DNA from: Rhododendron vialii
Taxonomy: Eukaryota; Streptophyta; Magnoliopsida; Ericales; Ericaceae
Length of the DNA: 64,000 nt
NCBI RefSeq assembly: GCF_030253575.1
Contig: NC_080568.1
Span: 20,236,501 to 20,300,500, forward strand
Reading direction: 5' to 3'
Shown here: one piece after another, positions 23,396-35,030 of the stretch
How positions within the stretch are numbered: position 1 is the stretch's first letter
Layout of the letters: each line of letters opens with the position of its first letter
Notes under the pieces: generated by a model
What the model saw: only the letters and a program-made list of their open reading frames with translations
Databases searched by the model: none
Told to the model about the DNA's origin: nothing
Position numbers and translations under genes: made by a program

Positions 23396-24345
23396 TTACT
23401 CCCTTGGTTTGAGGCATTTCAGGAATGATTTCAAGCTTGGTAGGTGTCGCATCATTCTCCCAAGAGTATATTCAGCCACACTTTCATTTTCCGTGCCTAA
23501 AGAATAACGAATGAAAGGTTTTCCTTCTGCAGTTTTAGCTTCTGATCCTTGGTTCAACCTGCGAACTTCATAGTTTGGGCAGCCACCTTCCTGAACACAA
23601 CAGTAACAGAATGTCAAACAATTAGGCAAACTGGAACGGGCACTTGTTAAGGACAATTAACAAAGAAATGGAAAATGGGAGAAGTAAATGCCAGGATTTT
23701 GTCTTGAACAAGGAGGAAAAGATGCCAGGAAGAATAGCATCGACTGTTGCTTCTAAATTGCGATGAACTTGTAGCTCAGTCTTCGAAATTATCTCTACAC
23801 CACAACTAAAGGTTGAGGGACCTTTCCTCTCTAGTATTGTTTTCTGAACACCCCTCCGACTTGCTTCTTCGTCCCCTAGAGTCACACTCTGAAAAATAGA
23901 TAAGTAATGTGACAAGCCATCACAAAGTAAGCCATTCTTCTCCTAGAGAATTAACATTACAGACCCAAATAGTCATAAAATCCCATAAAGTCACAAAATG
24001 AGCTTTGGTAATGATCCATGCATGTCATTGGTACCATTATGCGAGTACAAGACACAAATAAAAAACTATTAACAGAAATGGTATAGCTGTATGAGAATTA
24101 CTTAAAGTAAACACCTGATAAGTGGAAGTAACAATTATTCAAAGTATCATTAGAAATTGCATATCAAGTAGAAAGCACACATCACAACCAAATGCTATAT
24201 CACCTGTATTCCTCCAACAAGCATCCCCAGTGAAGATTCATAGTTAAATTCTCTATTGTCACCCCATGAGTAGTGGCAACTAACTGAATGCCATGCTGTG
24301 CAATTGTGCTCGCAGAAATTGCTTCTAGTTTTGTACCATGATATT
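23396..24345 (-). pseudogene. Fragment of a Ycf45/SpoIIIAA-type P-loop ATPase gene (SPD1-like), 3 exons
   Basis: Exon a (about 24204-24345) encodes GTKLEAISASTIAQHGIQLV-A-x-x-HG. This matches the region after Walker B in plant Ycf45-like ATPases, a chloroplast-related family that includes Arabidopsis SPD1. Within it the frame shifts by one base before LVGGIQ. Exon b (starting 23888 after TTTTCAG) encodes SVTLGDEEASRRGVQKTILE, then a segment with the family's ISKTE-x-x-VH and ATVDAIL motifs. Exon c (23396-23590) is a 64-codon frame with an acceptor and a stop (GGCPNYEVRRL onward) that I could not match to the family. The P-loop and both termini are absent. Hence a broken gene fragment, probably captured by a mobile element. 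Confidence 0.65.
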
Positions 24346-26605
24346 GATACATGGGATAGGGAAAGAAAAAAAAACTCCAATAAAGCATTGGATGTTGAAG
24401 AAAAAGGTAGAGGCAAAAACAAGTCCACGCGCAAGATTGAAGCACTACAGTTACAAAAGGCATCAAATTCAGTACCAATAAGCCAGCAGCAATAGAGCCC
24501 GAACAGTGGCAAATTGGATCAAACAAAGCCACACAAAATAGTCATGTATCCATACAGCAATGGCAGCAGCAGCACACCAAAAGCGAGGCTAAAACCAAGG
24601 CAAACTGATGAATTGGTTCCAATAAGCGAGGCTAAAACCAAAACTTTGACAGCCTGTCAGCCTCATCTCTTAGCTCTCCAAGATGTAGGAGTTGCAAGAG
24701 AGCAAGCAACATCAACAACAGCAAAACCAAATAAGTGTCACAGTACCAAAGCAATCTGGTATGAGTTGGATCCACAAGAATGTCATCACAACTGAAATCA
24801 ATTACTTAGCCAGCAGCATCTCTTAGCCATCAAAGATTTAGAAGTTGAAGAGAATAGAAACAGAGAACAAAAATGACAGTAGCGTCATTAACTAACTGTT
24901 AGGCCTCTTGAAGAGGAAAAAAGCTACCATTATACCCTCAAAGAGCAGATATTGAAAATCTGACTTACAGACATTTTGGACTGCTTGGAGTTGGCAAAAA
25001 TACGAGTACCTAAAAAGGAATGAGATGTGTTTTTCCATGTGACATTCCAAAATAGAAGAGTAGGCTTTGTGATTTGTAGCTGTCTCTAAATACATATTAA
25101 CTTATAAAATATATAAGCAAGAGAGTTTACAAATTTCTCATAGACATTACTTCATTTCATTTCGCTATATAAACTCATGGAAAATTAAATTTGAGAATAT
25201 GTTCTTCACAGTACAGGAATCGCAAGAATATAGTCTATATAGATGAGTAAGTCTTGCCGGCCAAAAAAATTTCTGAAAGAGTTAAAAAGAATAACAATCC
25301 ATACTCCATAGTAAGACTAATTAGCAGAATACTATTTCGTTTGATAAATTGAAGACCCAAATTAAACCTAAAAAAAGTCTAAAATGAATACAAACCTATC
25401 TTCCAAATGTAAAACTCGTGAGAAAATAAAGGTACAAAAATGCAGTAAACCCATTATTCCAATGACAGTATGCAGTTGCATTTGGAAGGTGGAAACTATC
25501 AAAAACTGAAACTATGCTCTATTTCTCAAAAGGAGTTATCAAGCTTTTGAAGAAGCTGAAGCACTCATGTTTTGCCAGTTTGATTTATTCAACTTTGCAC
25601 TCAACTCAATGACATTTACACATTCATTTGCCTCTAACTGTGCGCATGAAATAAAACTAACTTTAGCCATCTTCTCTTGTTGCACTTTTCTGTTTCTATT
25701 TCGGGCACAATCTGTGATCTCAGTGCAAGAAACGAAGCAAGACACAGGTTTTCCCAAGGAAATTTCCACACTTTCAAAGCATTTAAGAACCAGAACCTTA
25801 TGTTTTATGGAGATTTGAACCATTGCTTGAAACTATAATTAGTGCATGCCATGGTTTTCTATACTCACAGAAGACTTCATGACTGAATGTTCTATGGAGT
25901 CTGAAGGTTCCAGAGCCACAAGGAATGGAGAGCAAAGGTGGTCTGTGGAAGATGTCCAAATTTCAGTGTACTGAGATGGGGTTGTTAAGTCCTCCTATTT
26001 TGAGGCTGTATTGACTCATAAAATTTGACTCCTGATTGATAGTGGATTAGGGGATCCGTAGAATAGTCGATGCATTGTATATAAGTTTTTTTTTTTTTTT
26101 AATCCTCCAAAACGCCCCTCGGGCCTACCATTTTAATAGTATGAGAAATGCTACCCCATCCCAGTCCTTCTGCACTGCCTCAAAGTCTTGCTTCCATTAC
26201 TCGACAGAATAATGCCATTACAAATCAACATTTTGACAGTACATATTTTCATGCTAATACGTATGTGCTTGAACACAAGAATGAACAAACCAATTTTTTT
26301 CATCCTCAGTTTCAAATAGGATCCATCTGAAAACACCCATATAAGCTAATTTTATTGGCACCACATTGGATAACGTAAGGTGTCCAAACTTTGCAAATAC
26401 AGTCACAGAGCAACAAAAGCCAACAAGCAATGGGGATGTCAAATCGTTTGCATTATTGCAACCCTCATGTTGGGTAATTCAAAATTCACGGGTGACCAAG
26501 AGGAGGCATTCTAATCAGCAGATACAACTATTGTTGATACAGTTAAAATTCCAAAAGCAAACTATTGGGAAAGGAAAAAAAAAAAAAAAAAAGAGTCGAG
26601 CACAC
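24346..26605. other. Unassigned, no gene supported
   Basis: A 94-codon minus frame at 25539-25823 (VQISIKHKVLVLKCFESVEI at its start) has no recognised family. Plus-strand Thr/Lys-rich frames near 24514-24795 also look non-genic. An AACCAAG(A/G)C... segment is imperfectly repeated near 24580-24640. Confidence 0.35.
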
Positions 26606-27797
26606 CTATAATAGTCCCATGAAGTATACCAGCAGGAGTGAGTATGGTTGAAATTTCGAGTTGCTCCTTCAAAAACAAATAGATATGGCCCACTATCTCA
26701 TGATTCTCATCCAATGCAATATCAAGTGATGTGCTTACTGATATATAAAGCACTATACCTCCTGCAAAAAAAGAGAGAAATATATGATAGACCAAGTCAC
26801 TTAGAATATGAAAGTAGGCCAACAAATGTAACTTAACGAAACGCAAGCAAGCCTGAATATTTTAAAATTGCTATTACAAATAGAGCACACTATCATATTA
26901 GGACCCAACAGAAGTTATAGTTTTTGGTTGTTAAATTCCAGAGCAGATCAACAAAATACGACATTACGATGCTGAATTATTAATTGTTTGCATCAAGGAA
27001 AAAATCACACCTTGCTCAGAGGTTTCAGTTCTTACTTTGGTCTTGGACAATAGCTTAAGTTGGTTACTTACAAAAAGACAAATTTTTTGGTGACCATGGA
27101 CAACATCCACGGAAACAGACAGAATAAGAGAATTATGTGTGCCTTCTTCAAATGAAATCTGACGCCATGGTCATTTAGTTTTAGAGATAAATCCTTTAAA
27201 ATTAACAAAAAGAACGTCAAGGTTACAGTAATGAGGTAAAATTGTTTCATAAGAAGATTTAAACTTCCTATCTTCTTGGGAAATGAACGACAAGTAAACA
27301 AGAGATAGAGTAGGGGAAGGGAGAGAGGACATTCATTTGAAAAATACCTTTTGCTCAATCCTCAAGGGATAGGCCCAGGCCACCTTTTGGCATGGCCAGC
27401 AAAAGGAAGATTTCTGAGAAGGGCAGCATTCCACAGACATTCTTCTCGAAACAGGCTAGCCCACTGCTTCTTCACACAAGAAAATTGCACCCATTCCAAC
27501 ATGGGAACCCAGATAAAGATTTCTATTAGCAGGTGATCTGGAAGCTTCCCAATTGGGTAATCAGCAAAAATGGAAGTGATAATTTTGCTACTGTCGGTCA
27601 TTAGGCTATGGAACTGCTCAATACATAAGCAAACAACAGAGTCAAATTAAAAGGAGTTTTGAAAGAGCGGGATTCTTTATGACCACTAACAGGCCAATTC
27701 ATCCACAACAAAATCAAGTTGCCCAACTTACCAAATTCTTGAGAGCCACAACTCTTTTCTCTGGTGGTTCAATTGAGTTTGAAGTTTCACCTGACAT
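26606..27797 (-). pseudogene. Truncated F-box protein gene, 3 exons
   Basis: Exon 1 (27732-27797) encodes MSGETSNSIEPPEKRVVALK and two more residues. Exon 2 (27348-27613) encodes the F-box: PIGKLPDHLLIEIFIWVPML, then SCVKKQWASLFREECLW and KRWPGPIP. Exon 3 (26606-26761) carries ALYIS and EIVGHIYLFLKEQLEISTIL up to GILHGTII. All joins keep phase, so the exon structure is original. Exon 2 has an in-frame TGA where the family has Arg (PIP-R-GLSKR), consistent with a CGA to TGA change. Exon 3 contains at least one frameshift and further stops. The family's C-terminal half is missing. In the intact family the protein would be a substrate adaptor of SCF ubiquitin ligases; this copy cannot be. Confidence 0.75.
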
Positions 27798-29067
27798 GAC
27801 ATTGGACATAAAGTAGAATCAATTAGCAAAATCAGAGCAGGATTAAAAATGAATGAGCTAATTGTCCAACTGTCCACATTGACCTCGTGCTTAGTCTCGC
27901 AATGAGATTGCAGAGGGGCTGAGGTAGACGCTCATGTCTTCTAGATTATGTATAGATCATCATGCATCGGTATTGTTCTAGCGATGTTATGAGCCACCTT
28001 AACTATTGTGTTGTACTTCCCAGGTGTCCATATAGCAAGAAGGTATGAGCATGGGTCATCTGGTTCTCGATTGTCCAACTGTAATTTTAGCAAGTCCATT
28101 GAATTAGAGTGTGCATCTAAACATGTAAGAGTCTAACCCCTTTAAGTAGAGGATGCAAATCTGGAAGCTCGTAGCTGCAGAATGTAGGATAGGCAATTGA
28201 TATAAGTTAGCAAGGATCAACACTCATTACATGTTAGGGAAAATATAAGTTTGATTTCTCGATCAACACTCATTACATCTATCTGGTGTTTTTAAAATGT
28301 GGGCTCTTTTCCAAAAATTCGTTAAAAACAAATTGGGAAAACATGTTTTCTTTTTTTAAGTGTTCTTAACAAGAAAACATTGATAGCAAAGCCAATTTGA
28401 AAACTAATACACAAAAGAAATGTTCTTCAAATGAGAACCCAAAGGGTTAAACCTGTAGAATAAGACCAGAGATCACAACTTGCCTGTTATAGCTTATCCC
28501 ATGGCCATATTCAGCTTCAACAATGGGTAGAAATTATCCAGATAACCCAAAATCACCCCCAAACATCACAAATTGGGAGGCAGAGATTGAGAAATGAGAT
28601 CGAGAGAAACGCATGGCACAAGGAGAAATCAATAAATCTAAAATACTAAGAGAGGCAGAGATTGAGAAATGAGATAGAGTACTTACTGTATCAATTCCAC
28701 CGGCAGATGGAGAGACAGTAGAAACAAGCTTTTGTAGATAGAAAATCAGTAATGTCAGGAGATAGACCGTCTAGTATTGGAGGATGCTCATCCAGAGAAA
28801 TCAAAAAGGAAAATCCAGTTGCTATTGCTATTTCCAAGATTCCCAATCTAATACACAATATCAAAATGGTCCAGTTGACTTCCGAGAGATATTAAGCAAT
28901 ATTCTTGACTATACATCCAGAATGAACAATGGAAAAAAATGGACTCCAATTACTACTAAAGATAATTAAAGATCAAGTATAACCACCACAGAAGAACAAG
29001 GCATTTAGGGATCACAACTGTTTCATCATGAGAGCAGTACAAACTGTATAACACAAAGAAAAGAAAC
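27798..29067. other. Unassigned, no gene recognised
   Basis: Non-coding sequence between two gene fragments. AGAGGCAGAGATTGAGAAAT, or close variants of it, occurs twice (near 28576 and 28651), a local duplication. Confidence 0.4.
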
Positions 29068-29187
29068 CTGGACGATTTGGAAGAGCTGGAGATCATAGTA
29101 TGGAGGCACGCATGTAAGAAGTTCAATCATTGTGCAGCCAACACTCCATATGTCAGATGCAGCACAAACCCCTGACATCTCAATGAC
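29068..29187 (-). pseudogene. Single-exon fragment of a MAP3K-epsilon (CDC15/Cdc7-like) protein kinase
   Basis: Forty codons read [20 protein letters not shown], then [14 protein letters not shown]. This matches kinase subdomains VIII-IX to X of plant MAP3K-epsilon almost residue for residue, including the subdomain IX Asp in SDIWS. The donor at the 3' side is intact (CAG|GTTTCT). The acceptor side reads TTAA instead of an AG, and a few codons after DLQ are lost compared with the family. No other kinase exon was found nearby, so it is an isolated piece. Confidence 0.7.
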
Positions 29188-30098
29188 TTAAGCATTTTGA
29201 ATTTCTATCAGACGCAAATATTCATGATTGCATCTCACATATGAGCTACTTAATTACTATTAGATGATGTCATCCATTGGATTGCTCAACTGAACACCAT
29301 GATATCCAAAAAATTGTCCTCACAACCTTTAATGTGGTGACTTGAGTAATCTTTTCAAGCCATCAATTCTCTAGAAATTGCAGCAATGTTTAGCATGGGC
29401 TATCAATAGTTAGCCATGGTTAGTAATTAGCAAACTGCATAAATCTTGGTAAACAGCAAATTTGCTCCTGAAAATGTATCATAAAGGATCAGTTTACAAA
29501 CTCACTACCTTCAATCTACTAAACATGTATTTTAATGAACAATTTATATGCATATATACATATACCGATATACATATTCAAAGACCCACATGACTATTAG
29601 CGAATAGAGGGTTTTTTGTTTTCGTGCTAACTTGGTTCTAAAATCAGTTCATCTTATTCAATGACCAACACCCTTGGTTCTAACAAAGTTAAACCCAATC
29701 ATGATACGGCAATCGATAAATACAACCGTTATTGGTGGCTTACCTGAAAACGGCTTCACAGTTCACACTACATCTGCAGATTCTGCACTCGAAGAAACCA
29801 AGGAGATCAGAGAAAGAAAATAAAGTTGCATGTCCAAAGAATTCGTGAGAAAGAGAGAGCAACCGTTAGAATCTCAACATTTAAGCGAAATCAAAAGCTG
29901 ATCATGTAACTACTGGACTGAGAATTTAAGAAAGGGATTTAATGCATAAGAAATCGCAAAATTTACTAGTGTTATGCGTATTTCGTTTCGAGGTGGATAG
30001 GTTTTCAAGTGTGTTCATCTTTGTCGGCAACTTCTTCTTCAATTTTACTTGCCATGGAAGAGAGGAGAGAGCTCTGAAATTTGTTGAGACTTGTTGTT

Positions 30099-30145
<47 letters not shown>

Positions 30146-30413
30146 ATACCTTTCTCTGTAGTTCTTGCTTCCCGGCAAAGCAACGAAAAAACTGGTAAAG
30201 GTTAGGGTACGATCACTGGAAAATTCGGAAGGGTCAAACTGAGTACAAATCAATCGGCTGAATAAGGACCAAAAATCAGTGAAATCCGAAAGCAGAGCAC
30301 CAATTTGCTGAGTGAATTCCGGAGAACCACCTATCATCTCTATCGCTACCGACCGTTCCCAACCCAAAGGCAAAATACCAAAACTAACCCCAGCTGCACA
30401 CATGCAAGGACCA
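29188..30413. other. Unassigned, with a (GA)n tract
   Basis: A (GA)n microsatellite at 30101-30140 produces a false Ser-Leu frame on the minus strand. Near 29990-30052 the minus strand has a short frame starting MASKIEEEVADKDEHT after the repeat, which could be the start of another captured leader or exon, but it ends after 16 codons. Confidence 0.35.
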
Positions 30414-30499
30414 AACAGCAAGGAAAACTTCAGAGGGCGAAAACATAAATTCAAATCATGGTTTGGCTTACCATAGTTGGTTCTTTTATTACAAGTGTA
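30414..30499 (-). repeat. Dispersed terminal repeat, copy 2 (about 85 bp)
   Basis: Matches the last ~85 bp of the segments ending at 14947 and 32394, including GGTTCTTTTATTACAAGTGT and GGTTTGGCTTACC. Sequences inside and outside the shared block differ among the three places, as expected of a conserved element end. Confidence 0.6.
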
Positions 30500-31889
30500 T
30501 TGATGAGCGTCACAATCCTGTTTGCCATTTTGTTTGAACACAAATCCATAAATTCAATAGGTATGCCACACAGTCGAAGCTTATGACAGATGTCTTAATG
30601 GCTATGTACTATGCATTATAGGACCCATCCCAATCCGGTTATATAATCCTAGAGCAGCAATGTGAAGGCAATACTTCTGTTCCACGGCCTTAACACACTC
30701 TCACGACTTCAATCTACCATAACATATGCCTCCTAGATATATGCAGTCCGACATTATTACATGCCTCCAATGTATGCATTATTGGATAATGTAGGCTGAA
30801 AGAAGCCCGTGCCAAAATAATTCAAGCCTTGATCAACTAAGATTTTGAATAAAAATGACCACATAGAAAAAACATCACTTAGCAAGAACCAAAGCCATAT
30901 ATTCCTTCAACTAACATCATACAATCTGGGTACAAGAAACTAAGCTTTTTTACTGCAAAAATCACTCCAATTACACAAATCCATCTAATTTCAAAACATG
31001 AAACCTAAATCAAAAAAATGAGAGAGCATCAACTTAACAACCATGTCTACATACCGATGAAAGACTGCATTGTCAGCCCTTGAAAGGGTTTCCATGAACT
31101 TTTAATGCTTCGACATGAAACACGGGAAGGCAGAGGAGGGATGCCACCATATGAACCCGAGAAATGAGACTTTGAGTTGAATACCCTCGGGGAAATACAC
31201 GGAGTGACCAAGGAGCATCCATTCAGAATTATCTTCTGGCAATCAAAACAACATTTTATGTATATATGTGTATAACGTATATACCATCACAAGATACAAA
31301 ATATTTGCCTGCAAGAGTACAAAGAAACATAAATGACACAAGCAAATTTTTCCAGCTCCCGATCAGATACCAACAGATATATGTATCCAAGACTCGTGAG
31401 ACTCACAACCTAAAAAAGTAGTATTTCTTGGAGAATAAATACCACCTTTTTGAAATCACTCATTACTCATTAGTAATTGACCCCATACGGAACGATGTGT
31501 TTGGATCTTGAATTTTTCATGGAATTGAATGTGAATGCCAACTAAATGAGTCTTGCCTACAATATTTTTCTTCTCCAATAATCAGCAGAAAATGAAGTTT
31601 TTTCCACTAATAACTCTTTGTTCTCATCTCTCACCAAACGCAACAAACAACATATTAGCTTCTTTGAAATCATGTTATTCTCTTACCTACTTATAATCAT
31701 CTCAGACATACCAAGCAATACAATTATTCACGAAAACAGAAAAACACAATAGTTTTACAGCTTCAACACCAATTCTTTAAAGACACCAATTCTTTAAAAT
31801 CACTCACCAAGACAATGATGAAAGTAACATATTCCAAAGCATTTTATACTAAGTCATGGCCTTATACATTCACAGTAGTTCCTATTTTC
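30500..31889. other. Unassigned, no gene recognised
   Basis: AT-rich sequence with only short frames of no recognised family. Confidence 0.4.
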
Positions 31890-32394
31890 ACAACCACGAC
31901 ACAAACAACGCACCGAATTACAAAAATCCCAAAAAATACCTCAAAACAATCATCCCAAACAGATTAAAAAGAAGTAATCAAACTTGAATGAGATAGGAAT
32001 TGGACGAAAGCTCGGACATTCAGTAGGGAACAAAGGTTAATCGATCAGCTATTGGAAGAAATAGAGAACAAGAAACACACCTGATACTGACGATTGAAAC
32101 CCTAGAAATTACTCACCCGAGTTGGCACAGCCTTATGAACACATAAATGGAGCAATAATCAAGCGTCTTCTCTCAAGGACAGCATCAGCCACTACAAAAG
32201 TTGAACTGTGCTTCCACCTTGCCGACAAAGCAATGGAAAACACGGTAAGACGCCAGAAATTTTCTGGGAAATCAGGAAAAGAGTTGTCTACAACTAAGAG
32301 ATTATTGCGTGAATGAAGGAAACTTAAAAGGACAATAACGTAATTTCACGGCGTGGCTTGGCTTGCCAACGTTCGTTCTTTTAGTACAAGAGTA
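31890..32394 (-). repeat. Dispersed repeat with leader-like sequence, copy 3
   Basis: The partner of 14440-14947, about 90 % identical over 500 bp. At its right edge the sequence continues AGTA|TTGATTGATC, where the other copy has a Helitron-like CTAG. A 64-codon plus frame inside it (32122-32316) is broken in the other copy and is probably not a gene. Confidence 0.7.
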
Positions 32395-32728
32395 TTGATT
32401 GATCTTCAAGAAAAGCACATAGGAGTTGGACTTCAATTTACACACCACACATTTGCTGAAAAGACTTGTCTCTACTTCCGATGCACTAATACAAGCAAAA
32501 CCCATGACCCCAACAGACGTATGTAACACATCTCCAAAAATGGACGAACAGAGTGTTTTTTCTTTGCATAAAAAAATAGTACAACGGCTTTCCTTATCGC
32601 CATAATGACTGCACTAACAACTCGAACAACTAGCATATGGTGCCATCAGTTATACGGGTACACTTCTTGTCCAGCCAGCACAGTTCTAGGAGTATAATAT
32701 TATAGACTATTGGGGTTGTGAAGCGATC

Positions 32729-33049
32729 GTGCCCACAACACAAACATCTCGCTTTTTCAGACCTACAAAGAGAGAGAAGAGAAAGAAACGATCTCTTTCT
32801 TCGTGCAGAAAAAAAGGTGGGAATTTGGGGAGATTTGGATGGAATAAATCGTCGGTACCTGTCACCGCTGCAGAATTCGAAGAGGCAGCTGCGGCCGGAG
32901 AAGATGAAGAGGCCGATATCAACGTCGCAGAGGATAGAGAGTTCGCTGTCGTTCTTCGTGAGACTGCTGCGTCGTTTGGAGGAGACCTGGCGGCTGTTCT
33001 TGTCTTCTATTCGCTTCAACTCAGGAAAGGCCAGAAAAGTTCCTTATAA
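32729..33049 (+). CDS. Hypothetical 106-residue open frame next to the Harbinger insertion
   Basis: GC-richer than its surroundings. A basic N-terminal part (PTKREKRKKRSLSS) is followed by an Ala/Glu-rich part (AAEFEEAAAAGEDEEADINV) and a hydrophobic C-terminal stretch (GGDLAAVLVFYSLQ). No family recognised. Other frames are also open across this GC-rich patch, including one of 129 codons on the minus strand, so strand and reality are uncertain. The Harbinger element begins 13 bp after its stop. Confidence 0.25.
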   Translation: MPTTQTSRFFRPTKREKRKKRSLSSCRKKGGNLGRFGWNKSSVPVTAAEFEEAAAAGEDEEADINVAEDREFAVVLRETAASFGGDLAAVLVFYSLQLRKGQKSSL

Positions 33050-33330
33050 CCAAAACCCTAAGGGTGCGTTTGGTTGGATGGAATGGAATATAAGTTGGAA
33101 TAGAATTAAGAATGGAATGGAATTTGAGGAATTGAAATTGGAATAATCATTCCTATTCCCATGTTTGGTTGTGACTAGGAATCAATAGAAAGAATGGAAT
33201 TCACATTCCAATTCCTGTGTTTGGTATGCTAGAATCACACATCAATGGAATGAAATTAATAAATACCCCTGCACAATATCAGGCTAATTTTTGCACGTCT
33301 CCCAACAATAAAATCTCACATGGCAAGTAT

Positions 33331-33516
33331 GCCATGTTCATAATTCACACATATTTTAGCGTATCTCTCTTCTACAAAAATCCAAGAACATAAGGTACGA
33401 CTATGAAAAGAGGAAGATTACCTGCCATGTTCATAATTCACACATATTTTAGCGTATCTCTCTTCTACAAAAATCCAAGAACATAAGGTACGACTATGAA
33501 AAGAGGAAGAAGCCGA
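33331..33516. repeat. 93-bp near-perfect tandem duplication inside the Harbinger element
   Basis: GCCATGTTCATAATTCACAC starts at 33331 and at 33424. The copies are essentially identical, so this duplication is much younger than the element. Confidence 0.9.
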
Positions 33517-33733
33517 GCTACAAGAAAAATACCCGCTGCTACCATGGTAGCAGCATGGATAAGAGCTGAAATAGGAGTAGGTCCTTCCAAGGCAAGCCAA
33601 ACGGTCACATTTATAAAATCCTAATGATAGATCTAAAATATGAGAATTCCCAACACTTCAAATTTAACATCCAAAGTAAATCTTCTTGAAAAAGAAACAA
33701 AGCAAATTAAAATAAATACACCAAGTAGTAACT

Positions 33734-34740
33734 TCACAGATCTCCCCTAAGCAAAGCCATCACAAAATCTTCTTTCTCATCATCTTTCAAGGTAAAGAAA
33801 CACGCAGTCGTCGCATGATCACGAGCTATGGCAAGTAAGGCTCTATGGCGTTGAATCATAGATAGATTTGAAAGCTTCCGAAGCTCATCATTTACTTTGT
33901 CCCTCATCTTAGCTATAGCAAGATCGACACCAAGAGCTTGACTGAACTTATTAGTAGCTTCTTCAATCTTTGAACCAATGATCGTTGCTGCTTCATGGAA
34001 AGCATCCAAGCTATCATCATTCCTCTTTCTTTTTTTCCCGTTAGAATTACTCTCTTCTCCGTTTGTGGATGACAAGAAGTGCTCCATTTCTTCAATACCA
34101 ATGCCTAAATTTTCTCTATCACAACTCTCTTCATTCCTACTCTCCTCCTCTAATACATCCTCAGCAGTAACAGCACTCTTACCTGTGGCACGGTCTTTCC
34201 CGAAGACTGTTAAAAGCATGTCAAAGTGTGGGAAACTCCTATTCCTCCAGTTAGCTGCATCTTTATGGCTCTGAATCAAAATGAAATATGATATAATCTC
34301 TTCAATGCTATGTAAAATCTAGCAGGGTGGGGATTTAAAAAAGAGTAGGAAAGAACCGAAAACATATCAGACAGCACAACGTACACTACCATTTTGTAGC
34401 TAATTGGTATATTGGTCTACAATAGAGTGGAAATTTTGTATCAGACAGAAAAGGTAACAGGTCAGGCAAAAAAAGGGAAAAGAAATGACTTAGCGTGAAG
34501 TGGAAATGCACAATACCTTAACATAGCCATCCCAAATATGTGTTTCAGCGACCACCATATTTGTGTTTGGATCCCATCCAAAGCCACTAGTACTCTCTCA
34601 TAGATCATATCATACACGATGCAAACATCCTTCTTTAATGTCTTGATCCTAGATTCGATGTGTGGTTTAGCCTTTATCCCATGTCCAGGTAACTTCTCAT
34701 GCAATACTCCTTCAATTACTGAGAGGGAACTTGCCTTGAA
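33734..34740 (-). pseudogene. Harbinger Myb/SANT-like accessory protein, frame-disrupted
   Basis: Plant Harbinger elements encode a Myb/SANT-like DNA-binding protein that brings the transposase to the ends. The upstream exon (about 34500-34740) reads DNGFKASSLSVIEGVLHEKL and KAKPHIESRIKTLKKD, a match to this family. After YDMIYE the frame must change by one base to read SGFGWDPNTNMVVAETHIWD. The downstream exon (33734-34279) continues SHKDAANWRNRSFPHFDMLL and FGKDRATGK, followed by an acidic linker, a basic KKRKRN patch and a helical tail ending ALLRGDL. The first Myb helix is missing. Confidence 0.7.
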
Positions 34741-34824
34741 CCCATTGTCCCTTTACAAATGAACACAGTTTAATTATGTCAGTGATCTATGACTTCAAAA
34801 ACAAAAGTCCAATTGTTTTTGGTG

Positions 34825-35030
34825 TCATGGTGTCTTACCACGTGGAACAACTAGACCATGGGTTCTATTAATTGCATCTCGTAACACCCATCCATCCGCT
34901 GCTGATCCCTCCCAACTAGGTAAAACAAAAGTGAATTGAAGGTTTGGGGTACACGCTGCCAAGACATTCGTAGCAATTTGACCTTTTCTGTTTCGATACC
35001 GAGGGCTATCAACAGCCGGCACATTTTCTA
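34825..35030 (-). pseudogene. Central exon of a Harbinger DDE transposase
   Basis: About 60 codons read NVPAVDSPRYRNRKGQIATN, then TFVLPSWEGSAADGWVLRDA and GLVVPRG up to a donor CGTG|GTAAG. This matches the DDE_Tnp_4 core, including the Asp of SAADG; the first catalytic Asp (in a DGT motif) and the C-terminal acidic residue lie outside what remains. It is read in the same direction as the accessory protein and upstream of it. Confidence 0.75.

Larger units (their letters stand above)
21266..30499 (-). mobile_element. Candidate gene-fragment-bearing Helitron (borders inferred)
   Basis: The left border is the Helitron-like 3' end at 21266. The proposed right border is at 30499, where about 85 bp match the ends of two other segments (14947 and 32394) and then diverge. 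Inside are minus-strand exon fragments of at least three unrelated genes, with introns retained, as Helitrons are known to capture. A strict 5'-TC is not seen at the right border, no RepHel coding sequence is present, and nested insertions are possible, so the extent is a hypothesis. Confidence 0.35.

Noticed and set aside
32122-32316. 64-codon plus frame in a dispersed repeat
   Set aside because: Broken in the paralogous copy at 14.7 kb and without family similarity.
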